Positions 26,935 to 36,423 are shown, numbered from the stretch's first letter. The stretch: DNA of 64,000 bases from an uncultured Hyphomicrobiales bacterium (GCA_903861645.1 CAIOVE010000081.1:1-64000), one strand, 5' to 3'. A program made the numbers and translations. Notes: generated from the letters alone by a model not told the origin.

Positions 26935-28686
26935 CTATTCCTCGAACCGTTCGGCGCCGCCGACGATTTTCGCGGGCGCGATGGAGACGTCGGGCGCCGT
27001 TGCCGCAGCGCCCGAGTCGCGGAAGCGATTGACGATGGGATAGCGGCGGTCGCGGCCAAAGTTCTTTTTCGTCACCTTCACGCCTGGCGCGGACTGGCGG
27101 CGCTTGTATTCGGCGATGTAGAGCAACCGCTCGATCTTGCGCACGATCTCGACGTCGTGGCCGCGCGCGACGATATCCGACACGCGCATCTCGCGCTCGA
27201 CGAGACATTCCAGCACGTCGTCGAGAACCTCGTAGGGCGGCAGAGAGTCCTGATCCTTCTGGTTCTCGCGCAGCTCGGCGCTCGGCGGCTTGACGATGAT
27301 GTTGACGGGGATGACCTCGCCATCGGGTCCGCGCGCGCCCTCGGGCTTCCAGCGGTTGCGCAGCGCGCACAGCCGGAACACCTGCATCTTGTAGAGATCC
27401 TTGATCGGGTTGAAACCGCCGTTCATGTCGCCATAGATCGTGGCGTAGCCGACCGACATTTCAGACTTGTTGCCCGTGGTCACCAGCATGGGACCGAACT
27501 TGTTGGAGACCGCCATGAGCAGCAGACCGCGGGCGCGGCTCTGGATGTTCTCCTCGATGATGTCGCGCGGGCGGCCGGCGAAGAGCCCGGCGAGCGCGGC
27601 CTCGACGCCCTCGACGGCCGGGGCGATCGGGACATTGTCGTAGCGCACGCCAAGGGCTTTCGCGCAGAGCTCGGCGTCGGTAAGGGATTCACCCGAGGTG
27701 AAGCGATAGGGCAGCATGATGCAATGGACCCGCTCGGGCCCCAGCGCGTCGGCGGCGAGCGCCGCGCAAAGCGCCGAGTCGATGCCGCCCGACAGGCCCA
27801 TGACGACGCCGGGAAAGCGGTTCTTGTCGACATAATCGCGCAGGCCGAGCACGCAGGCCGCGTAATCGGCCTCGTCGCCATCGGGCACGGCGGCGCGTGG
27901 ACCTTCCACGCATACCCAGCCGCCGCCGCGACGCTCCCAGACGGTGCGCGCGACGCTCTCGGCGAAGGCTGGCAATTGCAGGGCGAGGGATCGATCGGCG
28001 TGCAGCGCGAAGGAGCCGCCGTCGAACACCAGTTCGTCCTGACCGCCGAACTGGTTGAGATAGATCATCGGCAGGCCGCTTTCGACCACGCGGGCGAGCG
28101 CCACCTGCAGGCGCTCCTCGTGCTTGCCGCGCCAGTAGGGCGAGCCGTTGGGCACGAGCAGGATTTCCGCGCCGGTCTCCGCGAGGCACTCGACGACCTC
28201 CTCGCCCCAGATGTCCTCGCAAATCGGCACGCCCAGCCGCACGCCGCGAAACGACACCGGCCCCGGCAAGGGGCCCGGCGCGAAAACGCGCTTTTCATCG
28301 AACACGCCGTAATTGGGCAGATCGACCTTGAAGCGAACCGCCTCGATGCGGCCGTGGTCGAGCAGCGCGACGGCGTTGTGGCAGCGACCATCCTCGACCC
28401 ATGGCGAGCCGACCAACATGGCCGGACCGCCATCGGCGGTTTCGCGGGCGAGCGCCTCCAGCGCCGTTCGGCAGGATTCCTGAAACGCCGGCTTCAGCAC
28501 GAGGTCTTCCGGCGGGTAGCCCGCCAGAAACAATTCGCTGAACAGAACGAGGTCCGCGCCGAGTCCGGCGGCCTCGGCGCGGGCTGCGCGGATCGCCCGC
28601 GCGTTGTTGTCGATATCGCCGACGACGCAGTTGATCTGCGCGAGCGCGATGACGAGACGGTCGGCGGGCGGGGTCGATGTGTTCAT
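26935..28686 (-). CDS. nadE: Glutamine-dependent NAD+ synthetase
   Basis: A 583-residue fusion. Residues 1-275 form a nitrilase-type glutaminase with the Glu-Lys-Cys triad in FSELFLAGYPPED, FKVDLPNYGVFDE and VPICEDIWG; it releases ammonia from glutamine. Residues 280-560 form the ATP-dependent synthetase with the P-loop GLSGGIDSALCA. The enzyme amidates deamido-NAD to NAD in the last step of biosynthesis. Length and order of domains are normal. It is monocistronic in appearance, 75 bases before the FAD oxidase. Confidence 0.95.
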   Translation of the reverse strand: MNTSTPPADRLVIALAQINCVVGDIDNNARAIRAARAEAAGLGADLVLFSELFLAGYPPEDLVLKPAFQESCRTALEALARETADGGPAMLVGSPWVEDGRCHNAVALLDHGRIEAVRFKVDLPNYGVFDEKRVFAPGPLPGPVSFRGVRLGVPICEDIWGEEVVECLAETGAEILLVPNGSPYWRGKHEERLQVALARVVESGLPMIYLNQFGGQDELVFDGGSFALHADRSLALQLPAFAESVARTVWERRGGGWVCVEGPRAAVPDGDEADYAACVLGLRDYVDKNRFPGVVMGLSGGIDSALCAALAADALGPERVHCIMLPYRFTSGESLTDAELCAKALGVRYDNVPIAPAVEGVEAALAGLFAGRPRDIIEENIQSRARGLLLMAVSNKFGPMLVTTGNKSEMSVGYATIYGDMNGGFNPIKDLYKMQVFRLCALRNRWKPEGARGPDGEVIPVNIIVKPPSAELRENQKDQDSLPPYEVLDDVLECLVEREMRVSDIVARGHDVEIVRKIERLLYIAEYKRRQSAPGVKVTKKNFGRDRRYPIVNRFRDSGAAATAPDVSIAPAKIVGGAERFEE

Positions 28687-28733
28687 GGAGAAGGTTTAGC
28701 GCGCGGACTTTTCAACGGCAAACGCGGCCCCGC

Positions 28734-29537
28734 TCAATCGAACTGGTACGTGTCCATCATCAGCACGCCGTACTGGCAGCTCGAATGCACGCGCCGTCCC
28801 TTCGCGCCCTCGCCGGCCGCGGCCATGGCGAAGGGCAGAGGCAGGTAGTGTTCGGGGCTCGGGTGGTTTTCGCGGCCATGGGGCGCGCGCTCCAGTCCGT
28901 GGGCGATGTCGTCGATCGCGCCCGCCTCGGCCTTCGCAAGCACCCATTCATCGAAATTGACGACCCAGGGCGGCGGCGGCGCGTCCACGGCCCCCCGCGT
29001 GCGCATGAGTTCGCGCAGGTTATGGGTGATCGAGCCCGACCCCATGATGAGCACGCCCTCGTCGCGCAAGGGCGCGAGCGCGCGACCCATGGCGACATGG
29101 TGGTCACCGCCCAGCATGGACTGGATGGACAATTGCACGACGGGAATCTTGGCCTCGGGATACATGAGCTTCAGGGGCGTCCACGTTCCATGATCGTAGC
29201 CGCGCCCCTCGACCGGGGTCGCGGGCAGGCCCGCGGCGGTCAGCATGGTCGCCGCGCGAACAGCCAGCTCGGGTGAGCCGGGGGCCGGATATTGCATCTC
29301 GAAAAGCGCGCGCGGGAACCCGCCGAAATCGTAGATCATCTCGGGATGCGCGTCGGCGCTCAGCAACGGACGGCGCGCCTCGAAGTGGGCCGAGGCGATC
29401 AGGATCGCCTTGGGAACGCCGAGTTGACGGCCATAGCCCTCCATGAATTCGCGCGCGGCGGAATTTTCCAGCACGACCATGGGCGAGCCATGCGAAACAT
29501 ACACGGTGGGAAATCTCGGGGTCATGGCGATCGACAT
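28734..29537 (-). CDS. Class III extradiol dioxygenase, YgiD/DODA-like
   Basis: A 267-residue enzyme of the LigB superfamily close to E. coli YgiD, a zinc- or iron-dependent 4,5-extradiol dioxygenase acting on DOPA-like catechols. Metal ligands are expected from VSHGSP near residue 15, SAHFEA near 50 and GYDHGTWTPL near 113-120; SGSITHNLRE gives the second-shell His. The C-terminus holds HPSPEHYLPL, typical of this subgroup. An alternative start lies four codons in. No catechol pathway adjoins it. Confidence 0.9.
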   Translation of the reverse strand: MSIAMTPRFPTVYVSHGSPMVVLENSAAREFMEGYGRQLGVPKAILIASAHFEARRPLLSADAHPEMIYDFGGFPRALFEMQYPAPGSPELAVRAATMLTAAGLPATPVEGRGYDHGTWTPLKLMYPEAKIPVVQLSIQSMLGGDHHVAMGRALAPLRDEGVLIMGSGSITHNLRELMRTRGAVDAPPPPWVVNFDEWVLAKAEAGAIDDIAHGLERAPHGRENHPSPEHYLPLPFAMAAAGEGAKGRRVHSSCQYGVLMMDTYQFD

Positions 29538-29627
29538 TCCAACGAGGCGCCGGGCGCCACTGTCTCGTTATATAGTCTTCGCGCGCCAATTTCGCCATGC
29601 GGGGCGCGCGGGTCTGACGCGCGCGAA

Positions 29628-29667
29628 ATCGGGCGACCTACCGGAAGACACCGATAGATCGCCCGAT
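29628..29667 (-). terminator. Rho-independent terminator of the small Met-rich gene
   Basis: On the minus strand ATCGGGCGA pairs with TCGCCCGAT (9 bp), and inside it CTA and CGG pair with TAG and CCG, giving a long stem followed by TTTC. It lies 22 bases after the stop of the small exported protein. Confidence 0.72.
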
Positions 29668-29689
29668 GAATGCTCAATCCTGTCGCTGA

Positions 29690-29926
29690 TCAGCGGCGGG
29701 GGCCGTAGCTGTTGAACTCGTCGATACGACGACCGAGCACGCGCTCGAGATCGGCGCGCGACATGCCCAGGACATAGCTGCCATCGTCCATTTTCATCAC
29801 GTGCACGTCGACCATCTTGCCGCGCAATTTCATGTGATGCATTTCATCGGACGTAAGCGAAGCGGCGAACGCGGGAGCGGCGAACATTCCAGCGGCGAGC
29901 GCCAAAGCAGCAAACTTCATTTTCAT
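29690..29926 (-). CDS. Small Met-rich exported protein, unknown function
   Basis: A 78-residue protein: signal peptide MKMKFAALALAAGMFAAPAF cleaved near AAS, then a short mature domain of about 55 residues. It holds DEMHHMKLRGKMVDVHVMKM, rich in Met and His, then DDGSYVLGMSRADLERVLGR. The Met/His density could bind copper, but this is only suggestive. The ATG at 29926 was chosen because GGAGG lies 6 bases before it; an ATG overlapping that site is too close. A clear terminator follows. Confidence 0.75.
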   Translation of the reverse strand: MKMKFAALALAAGMFAAPAFAASLTSDEMHHMKLRGKMVDVHVMKMDDGSYVLGMSRADLERVLGRRIDEFNSYGPRR

Positions 29927-30017
29927 GATCATCCTCCAAGGGGCGGGCGCCATCGAGGCCCCACCAAGCGACAACGCAAAATCGACCAAATTTCGCGGGT
30001 TTAGAAATATCGATTGT

Positions 30018-30971
30018 CTATGAGGCCGATACTCGCGCGCTATGGGCGCGGGCGACTTCAGACAGCGGGCCGACGCTCGATCGCGCCTCCATCGAGGACC
30101 AGTCCGTGCTCGCGACTTCCCGGACGAGCGCGCCAAGTCCCGTCTTATGAATGCGACCGCGCACGGTCACGAACCTGATCTCGCGCCAGCACTCCGGGCC
30201 AACAAGCGGACGCCCGACAAGCCCAGGATAGGTGATGCAATGCCTTGGCATGCAGGCAAAGCCAACGCCCGAGGCCACCATCGCCTGCACCCAATCCTCG
30301 CGTTCGCTGCGGAACATGGCGCGAGCCTCCAGTTCACGCGCCGCGAGCGCGTTGTCGATCGCGACGTCGAAGCCGCAATCGGCGCGCAATTGGCAATAGG
30401 CGCCCTGCAACTCGTCGAGATCTATGGCGTCCCGATTGGCCAGCGGATGTTCCCTGGCCAGCAAGACGAACATGCGCTCGCGGTATAGGGAAATCTCATG
30501 CAGCTTCTCGACGTCGAAGTCGGCGGGACGCGCGTAAATGGCCGCGTCGAGATGACCTTCCAGCAAACGCTTGCGCAGATCATCGACGCCGCCATCCTCG
30601 ATGGAAATCGCGACATCGGGATGATTGCGCCGCATCGCCGCCAGCAAGGGCTTGAACAGGTCCGGCGCGATCGTGCGCATGACGCCCAGTCGCAACAGGC
30701 ATTTCTTGGCGCCATTGAAGCGCCTGGCCGCCGATCGCGCGGAATTGGCGCTTTCGAGCGTCGCGGTCAGAAAAGGCTCGACGAGATGGCCAAGCTCGGT
30801 AAGGCGGATGTTGTCCGGCTCGCGGAAAAAGAGCTGCCCGCCGAATTCCTTTTCCAACTGGATAATGGCGCGCGATAGCGAAGGCTGCGAGACGTTGCAC
30901 TCGCGCGCCGCGCGCGTGAAATTGGCCTCGCGCGCCACCGCGAGAAAATAGCGAACCTGATGCATCTCCAC
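30018..30971 (-). CDS. LysR-type transcriptional regulator
   Basis: A 317-residue LysR regulator. The N-terminal winged helix is standard: MHQVRYFLAVAREANFTRAA followed by CNVSQPSLSRAIIQLEKEFG as the recognition helix region. The effector domain (about 95-300) begins RLGVMRTIAPDLFKPLL. It contacts small-molecule ligands in the cytoplasm. It has no divergent partner: the neighbours on both sides are on the same strand or distant. The target genes are unknown; the small Met-rich gene 91 bases downstream shares its strand. Confidence 0.9.
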   Translation of the reverse strand: MEMHQVRYFLAVAREANFTRAARECNVSQPSLSRAIIQLEKEFGGQLFFREPDNIRLTELGHLVEPFLTATLESANSARSAARRFNGAKKCLLRLGVMRTIAPDLFKPLLAAMRRNHPDVAISIEDGGVDDLRKRLLEGHLDAAIYARPADFDVEKLHEISLYRERMFVLLAREHPLANRDAIDLDELQGAYCQLRADCGFDVAIDNALAARELEARAMFRSEREDWVQAMVASGVGFACMPRHCITYPGLVGRPLVGPECWREIRFVTVRGRIHKTGLGALVREVASTDWSSMEARSSVGPLSEVARAHSARVSAS

Positions 30972-31076
30972 GACGCGTCTCCAAATCGCCCGTCATCCAG
31001 GACGTTCGGAGATGATTACGGTTCTGCCCGCGCCATTGTTACTTCACGAAACCGTCAGATGATCGTGTGATCAGAT

Positions 31077-31445
31077 TCAAAATCGGCCAACGGCGACGAA
31101 CAGCCAGATGATGGCCGCGCTCGCCTGCGCGCAAAAACAGGCCGCGGAGCCCATGTCCTTGATGACCTTAATCTGCTCATGCAATTCGGGGGTCACGTGG
31201 TCGCAAAGTTTCTCGACGCAGGTGTTGAGAAACTCCACGCATAAAACGGCGACGAGCGACAGGATCAGCGCCAGGCGCTCCCAGGCCGTCGCGCCGATCA
31301 GCAATGCGGCGGGCAGGCCGGCGACGAAAAAGGCGAATTCCTGACGGATCGCTCGTTCGGTCCGCAGGCCGAAGGCGAAACCCGCCATGGAGTTCAGAAA
31401 GGCCCTGTATATGCGCTCCACCCGCGTCCCCGCCCCGTCAGCCAA
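31077..31445 (-). CDS. dgkA: Diacylglycerol kinase, prokaryotic membrane type
   Basis: A 122-residue three-helix membrane kinase that phosphorylates diacylglycerol to phosphatidic acid for lipid recycling. The active-site helix FLNTCVEKLCDHVTPELHEQ and the following VIKDMGSAACF carry the conserved Glu/Asn/Lys/Asp set of DgkA. The start is a TTG at 31445, or a GTG at 31424 (VERIYRAFLNSMAG); neither has an obvious ribosome site, and coupling to the DAHP synthase stop 15 bases upstream may compensate. Confidence 0.92.
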   Translation of the reverse strand: MADGAGTRVERIYRAFLNSMAGFAFGLRTERAIRQEFAFFVAGLPAALLIGATAWERLALILSLVAVLCVEFLNTCVEKLCDHVTPELHEQIKVIKDMGSAACFCAQASAAIIWLFVAVGRF

Positions 31446-31460
31446 GCCGTCGCGCGGCGA

Positions 31461-32843
31461 TTATTCCGCCGCCTCGACCTTCTTGCGCGTCCGGTCGCGA
31501 CCGGACTTGAGGTGCTCGGCGATCAGGAAGGCGACCTCGATGGCCTGCTCGGCGTTGAGCCGGGGATCGCAGTAGGTGTGGTAGCGATCCGACAATTCGC
31601 CGACCGTGATCGCGCGCGCGCCGCCGGTGCATTCGGTGACGTTCTTGCCGGTCATCTCCAGATGCACGCCGCCCGCGTGGGTGCCCTCGGCGCGATGCAC
31701 GTCGAAGAAGCCGCGAATCTCGGCCATGATCCTGTCGAAGGGTCGGGTCTTGTAGCCATTGGCGGAAATCGTGTTGCCGTGCATGGGGTCGCAGGACCAG
31801 ACGACCACCTTGCCCTCGCGCTGAACCGGGCGCACCAGCGCGGGCAGCATGTCGCCCACCTTGTCCGCGCCGAAGCGGGTGATGAGCGTCAGACGCCCCG
31901 GCTCGTTGGTCGGGTTGAGAATATCGATCAGGCGCAACAGATCGTCCGGCTTCAGCGACGGGCCGCACTTGAGGCCGATCGGGTTGCGGACGCCGCGGCA
32001 ATATTCGATGTGCGCGTGATCGAACTGGCGCGTGCGATCGCCGATCCAGAGCATGTGGCCGGAGGTCGCGTAATGATCGCCCGTGGTCGAGTCGACGCGG
32101 GTCATCGCCTGTTCGAAGCCAAGCAGCAGGGCCTCGTGCGACGTGTAGAAATCGGTGCGGCTGAGTTGTTCATGTTCCTCGGGGTCGAGGCCGATGGCGC
32201 GCATGAAGTCGAGCGTCTGGGTGATGCGGTCGGCGAGTTCCTGATACCGGCCTGACTGCGGGCTATCCTTGACGAAGCCCAGCATCCAGCGATGGGCGTT
32301 GTCGAGGTTGGCGTAACCGCCGTAGGCGAAGGCGCGCAGCAGGTTCAGGGTCGCCGCCGACTGGCGATAGGCCTCGAGCTGGCGCGACGGGTCGGGCGTG
32401 CGCGCGGCCAGCGTCGGCTCGGTGTCGTTGATGATGTCGCCGCGATAGATCGGCAGTTCGACGCCGTTGATCTTCTCGGTCGGGTTGGTGCGCGGCTTGG
32501 CGAACTGACCGGCGATGCGGCCCACCTTGACCACCGGCGAGGCGCCGGCGAAGGTCAGCACGACCGCCATCTGCAGGAAAACACGGAAGAAATCGCGAAT
32601 GTTGTCGGCCGAGTGCTCGGCGAAGCTCTCGGCGCAATCGCCGCCCTGCAACAGGAAGGACTCGCCCGCCGCCACGGTCGCCAGCGCCCGCTTGAGCTTG
32701 CGGGCCTCGCCCGCGAAGACCAGCGGCGGAAAGCCGGCCAGTTGCCGCTCGACATCGCCCAGCGCGGCCAGATCCGGATAGACCGGGGCCTGCTCGATGG
32801 GTTTGTTTCTCCAGCTATCGGGCGTCCAGCGTTCGGCGGCCAT
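31461..32843 (-). CDS. 3-Deoxy-7-phosphoheptulonate (DAHP) synthase, class II
   Basis: A 460-residue class II (plant/AroA-II type) enzyme condensing phosphoenolpyruvate with erythrose 4-phosphate at the head of the shikimate pathway. Characteristic stretches are [14 protein letters not shown] near residue 68, [16 protein letters not shown] near 105, [12 protein letters not shown], and [15 protein letters not shown] near 395. The ATG at 32843 gives the usual N-terminus [15 protein letters not shown]. dgkA follows 15 bases after the stop. It opens the operon. Confidence 0.95.
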   Translation of the reverse strand: MAAERWTPDSWRNKPIEQAPVYPDLAALGDVERQLAGFPPLVFAGEARKLKRALATVAAGESFLLQGGDCAESFAEHSADNIRDFFRVFLQMAVVLTFAGASPVVKVGRIAGQFAKPRTNPTEKINGVELPIYRGDIINDTEPTLAARTPDPSRQLEAYRQSAATLNLLRAFAYGGYANLDNAHRWMLGFVKDSPQSGRYQELADRITQTLDFMRAIGLDPEEHEQLSRTDFYTSHEALLLGFEQAMTRVDSTTGDHYATSGHMLWIGDRTRQFDHAHIEYCRGVRNPIGLKCGPSLKPDDLLRLIDILNPTNEPGRLTLITRFGADKVGDMLPALVRPVQREGKVVVWSCDPMHGNTISANGYKTRPFDRIMAEIRGFFDVHRAEGTHAGGVHLEMTGKNVTECTGGARAITVGELSDRYHTYCDPRLNAEQAIEVAFLIAEHLKSGRDRTRKKVEAAE

Positions 32844-33029
32844 GGGTTTACTCCAGACAAGCAAATTCCCGCCGCCGGCCTCCCTTCCCGCCACGGGAAG
32901 CGGGCTTATAGCGGATTTCGCGGAAATGGCGATACCGCTTTGGGATGGTGGCGACATCGCCCCTATCGGTCCGGTCAATTAGTGCTAGTCTCCCGCCCAA
33001 GGGCCAAGAGGCCCGCCAGGGAGGATCGC

Positions 33030-33527
33030 ATGAGAACGACCATCGGCGTCGCCTGCGCCGTCATCGCCAGCGCGCTATGCGCGGCGCCCGCCAGCGCTCA
33101 AGCCATCTTCACCGAGCGCAATATCTCCGTCGAGGCGGCGTTCAAGATTTCGCAAGCCGCCATCGCCGCCTGCAAGGCCAATGGCTACGACATTTCCGTC
33201 GTGGTGGTCGACCGCAACGGGCTCGTGCGCCTCGCGGTGCGCGCCGACAGCGCCTCGCCGCATAATTTCGAGCTGGCGCGTCGCAAGGCCTATACGGCCC
33301 GCACCTTCCGCCGCACCTCGGCCAGTTGGGCCAAGCGCATGGTCGACGAGCCGGAACTCTCGGGCCAGAAAAACCTCGCGGAGGTCATTCCCCTTGGCGG
33401 CGGCGTGCCCATCGACGCGGGCAAGGACACGATCGGCGCGGTCGGCGTCAGCGGATCGCCGGGTCAGGACAAGGACGAGGCCTGCGCCGCCGCGGGCGTC
33501 GCCGCCATCGCCAGCGAACTCAAATAG
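33030..33527 (+). CDS. GlcG/HbpS-like heme-degrading or heme-binding family protein
   Basis: A 165-residue exported protein of the GlcG/HbpS family, small alpha-beta proteins that in some bacteria bind heme or are found with glycolate operons. A signal peptide (MRTTIGVACAVIASALCAAP) ends near ASAQA. The mature fold has ISVEAAFKISQAAIAACKAN, VVVVDRNGLVRLAVRADSAS and the repeat GAVGVSGSPGQDKDEACAAAG. GGGAGG precedes the start. A 38-base gap and common strand tie it to the ABM protein downstream. Confidence 0.87.
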   Translation: MRTTIGVACAVIASALCAAPASAQAIFTERNISVEAAFKISQAAIAACKANGYDISVVVVDRNGLVRLAVRADSASPHNFELARRKAYTARTFRRTSASWAKRMVDEPELSGQKNLAEVIPLGGGVPIDAGKDTIGAVGVSGSPGQDKDEACAAAGVAAIASELK

Positions 33528-33565
33528 GGCGGCAAGCCCATGGCCCCATCACAGGAGGAAACAAC

Positions 33566-34273
33566 ATGCGTCTTTCCATCGCAGCGCTTTGCCTCGCGAC
33601 GCTCGCCATGACGGCGACCGTCCCGCCCGCCGCCGCGCAAACGCCCGCGGCCGCCCCACCACCGCCGCCCGATGGGCAAATCCACGTCATCGCCTATGTC
33701 GAGACGAACCCCGCCTGGGAGCGCAAGGCGATCGGCGTTTTGCGCGACTACGCGACCGCCTCGGCCAGGGAGGCCGGCGCCGTGCGCGTCGATGTGTTCG
33801 AGGAAACGACCCGCCCCAACCGTTTCGTCATCGACGAGGTCTGGCATGACTTCGCCGCGTTTGACGCCCACGCGAAGGCGTCGAAACTGGCCGACACGCT
33901 GAAGCCCGGCCACCTCGCGCCGCCCGACACGCGCGCGCATACGGAATGGTCTGTTGGCCCGGCCGCGGCGCCGAAGCCCGGCGCCTTGCAGGCGTTCACA
34001 CATATCGACGTCAGCCCGCCGCAACTCGCCGCGTTGCAGCAGATACTCCAGCCCTACATCGACAAGAGCCGGACGGACAAAGGCGCCGCGCGCTTCGATC
34101 TGTTGCAGGGCCTCGCGCCGCGCAAGAACCACCAGACGCTGGCCGAATCCTGGGCGAGCGAGGCGGACTTCCGCGCGCATCAGGCTTCCGTGCACGCGGT
34201 CGAATTTCGCGACCGGCTGGGGCCGCTGCTGGGCGCGCTCTACGATCAGCGGCTTTACAAACTGGTGAGGTAG
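33566..34273 (+). CDS. Exported protein with two ABM (antibiotic biosynthesis monooxygenase) domains
   Basis: A 235-residue exported protein. A signal peptide (MRLSIAALCLATLAMTATVP) and a Pro-rich linker precede two ferredoxin-like ABM domains at about 40-128 and 140-230. Both show the same pattern, for example VIAYVETNPAWERKA in the first and AFTHIDVSPPQLAALQ in the second. ABM domains include heme oxygenases such as IsdG and quinol monooxygenases, usually as dimers; tandem fusion replaces dimerisation. AGGAGG lies 7 bases before the start. Linkage to an HbpS-like protein hints at heme or quinone chemistry. Confidence 0.82.
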   Translation: MRLSIAALCLATLAMTATVPPAAAQTPAAAPPPPPDGQIHVIAYVETNPAWERKAIGVLRDYATASAREAGAVRVDVFEETTRPNRFVIDEVWHDFAAFDAHAKASKLADTLKPGHLAPPDTRAHTEWSVGPAAAPKPGALQAFTHIDVSPPQLAALQQILQPYIDKSRTDKGAARFDLLQGLAPRKNHQTLAESWASEADFRAHQASVHAVEFRDRLGPLLGALYDQRLYKLVR

Positions 34274-34276
34274 GCC

Positions 34277-35308
34277 TCACGCCGGTCCGTAAATCTCCTT
34301 CGCGAGTCTGAGGAACTCATACTCGCGATCGGCGTCCGCCGTGCCGAGCCGCTTGACGGAGAGAGCCGCCGCGATGTCCGCGGGGGCGCGGTTGAGCACG
34401 CCATTGACCGTGACGCCGCGGCCGGTGCGCGCGTAGATCAATTGCGCCTCGGGATCGAGAAAGAAATTCAGCAGTAACCGCGCAGCGTTCGCGTGCGGCG
34501 CGTTGCGCAGCATGGCCAGCATGAAGGTCTGGTAGACCGCGCCCTCGGTCGGCCAGACGAATTTCACCGGCAATGACTTCAGCAAGAGATAGTCGGGATA
34601 TTTCTGCGGAAAATACACCGCGTATTCGCCGCGCGCGACGCGCATGCCGCCTTCGAGCAGGTTGCGCGTGAAGGTCAGGTTCTGTCTGCCGAGCAAGCGC
34701 TGGTAATCAATGCCAAGCCGCTCGGCGGTGACGGCGAAGGTCGCGAAACCCTCGCCCGGCGCGCGCGGATCGTCGGCGAGGATCCTGTCCCTGAAAAATG
34801 GATCGAGCAGATCGCGATACGACTTCGGCTCGCGGTCGGGCGGAACGAGCCCCGTGTTGATCATGTAGCCGAACAGATTCTGGAAGATGGAAATCCGCGT
34901 GCCATTGCCGCGGAACTCCTCGATCACGCCGGGCGCGTTGGGCAACGCGCCATGCGGCATGAATTGCCCGGCGCGATCCATGGCGATGGCGCCGGTCGAT
35001 CCGTTGAGACAGAGGTCGGCGAGATAGCGCCGCGCCGATTGCTCGATACGCACGCGTTCGCGCAGTTCGCTCGCGCGCATGTCGAGGAATTCGACCTTGA
35101 CGCCGTAACGGGCGGTGAAGGCGGCGGCGACGTCGCGATGCAGGCCGAGCCCCGTGTTGTAAACCGTGACGACGCCTTCGGATTTCGCCGCGGCGACGAT
35201 GGCGTTCCAGTCGCTGGTCTGGGCGCTCGCGATGGAACCGCTCAGGCCGGCCGCGGCGACACCCGCCGCGAAAGCGCGGCGGCTGACGTGCTGATCATGC
35301 GCGTTCAT
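34277..35308 (-). CDS. Solute-binding protein, iron(III)/spermidine type (family 1/8 class)
   Basis: A 343-residue periplasmic binding protein with a Tat-like signal (HVSRRAFAAGVAAAGLSGSI) ending near ASAQ. The core, AKSEGVVTVYNTGLGLHRDV, FTARYGVKVEF and GEYAVYFPQKYPDYLL, matches the ABC-type Fe3+/thiamine/polyamine receptor fold. No permease or ATPase genes adjoin it. Its start overlaps the stop of the enolase-superfamily gene by 4 bases, so it is co-translated with an enzyme. Ligand unknown; a carboxylate or sugar acid is more likely than iron given the partner. Confidence 0.85.
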   Translation of the reverse strand: MNAHDQHVSRRAFAAGVAAAGLSGSIASAQTSDWNAIVAAAKSEGVVTVYNTGLGLHRDVAAAFTARYGVKVEFLDMRASELRERVRIEQSARRYLADLCLNGSTGAIAMDRAGQFMPHGALPNAPGVIEEFRGNGTRISIFQNLFGYMINTGLVPPDREPKSYRDLLDPFFRDRILADDPRAPGEGFATFAVTAERLGIDYQRLLGRQNLTFTRNLLEGGMRVARGEYAVYFPQKYPDYLLLKSLPVKFVWPTEGAVYQTFMLAMLRNAPHANAARLLLNFFLDPEAQLIYARTGRGVTVNGVLNRAPADIAAALSVKRLGTADADREYEFLRLAKEIYGPA

Positions 35309-36423
35309 TCACTCACCCTGTAACGCTCGATCATGTCGGCATCGAGCTCGACGCCCCATCCGGGCGCGGTTGGCATCTCGTAATGACCATCGGCGATCTT
35401 GCCGCGACCCAGCACCATGCGATGGAAAACCGGATCGCGCTCGGGGTGATGGGTTTCCATGTAGGTGCCGTTGGCGACGGCGGCGATGAGATGCGAGCCG
35501 ACGACGGGCTCGCCATGATGCGCCATTTCAATGCCGAAGGCTTGCGCCATGCGCGCGACACGCAGCCACACGGTCGGGCCGCCGCCCCAGCTCGCGTCGA
35601 GATTGCAGATGTCGATGGCGCCTTCGAGGATCAGATCGCGGCAAGCCTGCGCGGTCATCTCCGACTGGCCGGCGGCGATCGCCATGCCGGTCGCCGCGCG
35701 CACGCGCGCCATGTCGCGTTTGTCGTCGTGCCAATGGCAGGGCTCCTCGAACCAGCGCAACGGCAGATCGCGCACGCGGCGCGCGTAATCGATCGCCGTT
35801 TCGCGGTCCCAGCCGCGGTTGGCGTCAACGCACAGCACGAAGCCTTCGCCGCCGCCCGCCAAGGCCGCGCGCGTGCGCTCCGCGTCCTCGGCGGGCGACC
35901 TTCCACCCACCTTGAACTTGCAGCCGGCAAGGCCAAACGAGCGATAGAATTCCATCTCGCGCCCATAATCGGCGGGCGCGTAATCTGGATGATACTGACC
36001 GCCGATGGCGAGGATCGGAATACGATCCGCGGCGCCGCCCCACAGCTTGTAGAGCGGCATATTGGCCGCCTTGCCCTTCATGTCCCACAGGGCGCTGTCG
36101 AGACAGGCGATGGCGCGGATTTCGGGCCGGCGATCGCGGTTGGACGTATGCGTCAGCGCCCACATGTCGCGCCAGAGGGCCTCGATGTTCGTCGCGTCCT
36201 TGCCAATCAGGCGCGGCATGAGCTCCTCGCGAATGACCTTGAGGGTGGCGGCGTGAATGGCGCGGGCGCCCTCGCCGTTGATGGCCTCGCCGACGGGCCC
36301 GTGCTCCGCGTGAACGCGCGTGACGATGGCGCTCTTCTCGGGCACCGAATAGATGCTGCCGCCAAAATCGCGCGGCAGCTTGACGCAAATATGGATCGCT
36401 TCGACACGCGTGATCTTGTTCAA
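35305..36423 (-). CDS. Mandelate racemase/muconate lactonizing enzyme family (enolase superfamily)
   Basis: A 372-residue enolase-superfamily enzyme. Metal ligands fit D200 (VDANRGW), E226 (WFEEPCH) and E255 (AAGQSEMT); the base pair is K169-x-K171 in CKFKVGG and the H303-D276 dyad (MAHHGEP, NLDASWGG). This dual-base layout is that of mandelate racemase-group sugar-acid dehydratases. It abstracts an alpha-proton from a carboxylate. The first gene of a two-gene operon with a solute-binding protein. Substrate undetermined. Confidence 0.88.
   Translation of the reverse strand: MNKITRVEAIHICVKLPRDFGGSIYSVPEKSAIVTRVHAEHGPVGEAINGEGARAIHAATLKVIREELMPRLIGKDATNIEALWRDMWALTHTSNRDRRPEIRAIACLDSALWDMKGKAANMPLYKLWGGAADRIPILAIGGQYHPDYAPADYGREMEFYRSFGLAGCKFKVGGRSPAEDAERTRAALAGGGEGFVLCVDANRGWDRETAIDYARRVRDLPLRWFEEPCHWHDDKRDMARVRAATGMAIAAGQSEMTAQACRDLILEGAIDICNLDASWGGGPTVWLRVARMAQAFGIEMAHHGEPVVGSHLIAAVANGTYMETHHPERDPVFHRMVLGRGKIADGHYEMPTAPGWGVELDADMIERYRVSE

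Noticed and set aside
26503-28848. Long open frame on the plus strand (781 codons)
   Set aside because: It is antisense to nadE and the FAD oxidase, its composition mirrors those genes, and it has no ribosome site or recognisable product.
30000-30020. TTTAGAAATATCG resembling an Irr half-site near the LysR stop
   Set aside because: Only the left half matches, and it lies downstream of LysR, not in a promoter.
31061-31074. TGATC-GTGT-GATCA stem downstream of dgkA
   Set aside because: Short 5-bp AT-rich stem with no following T-run; too weak to call.
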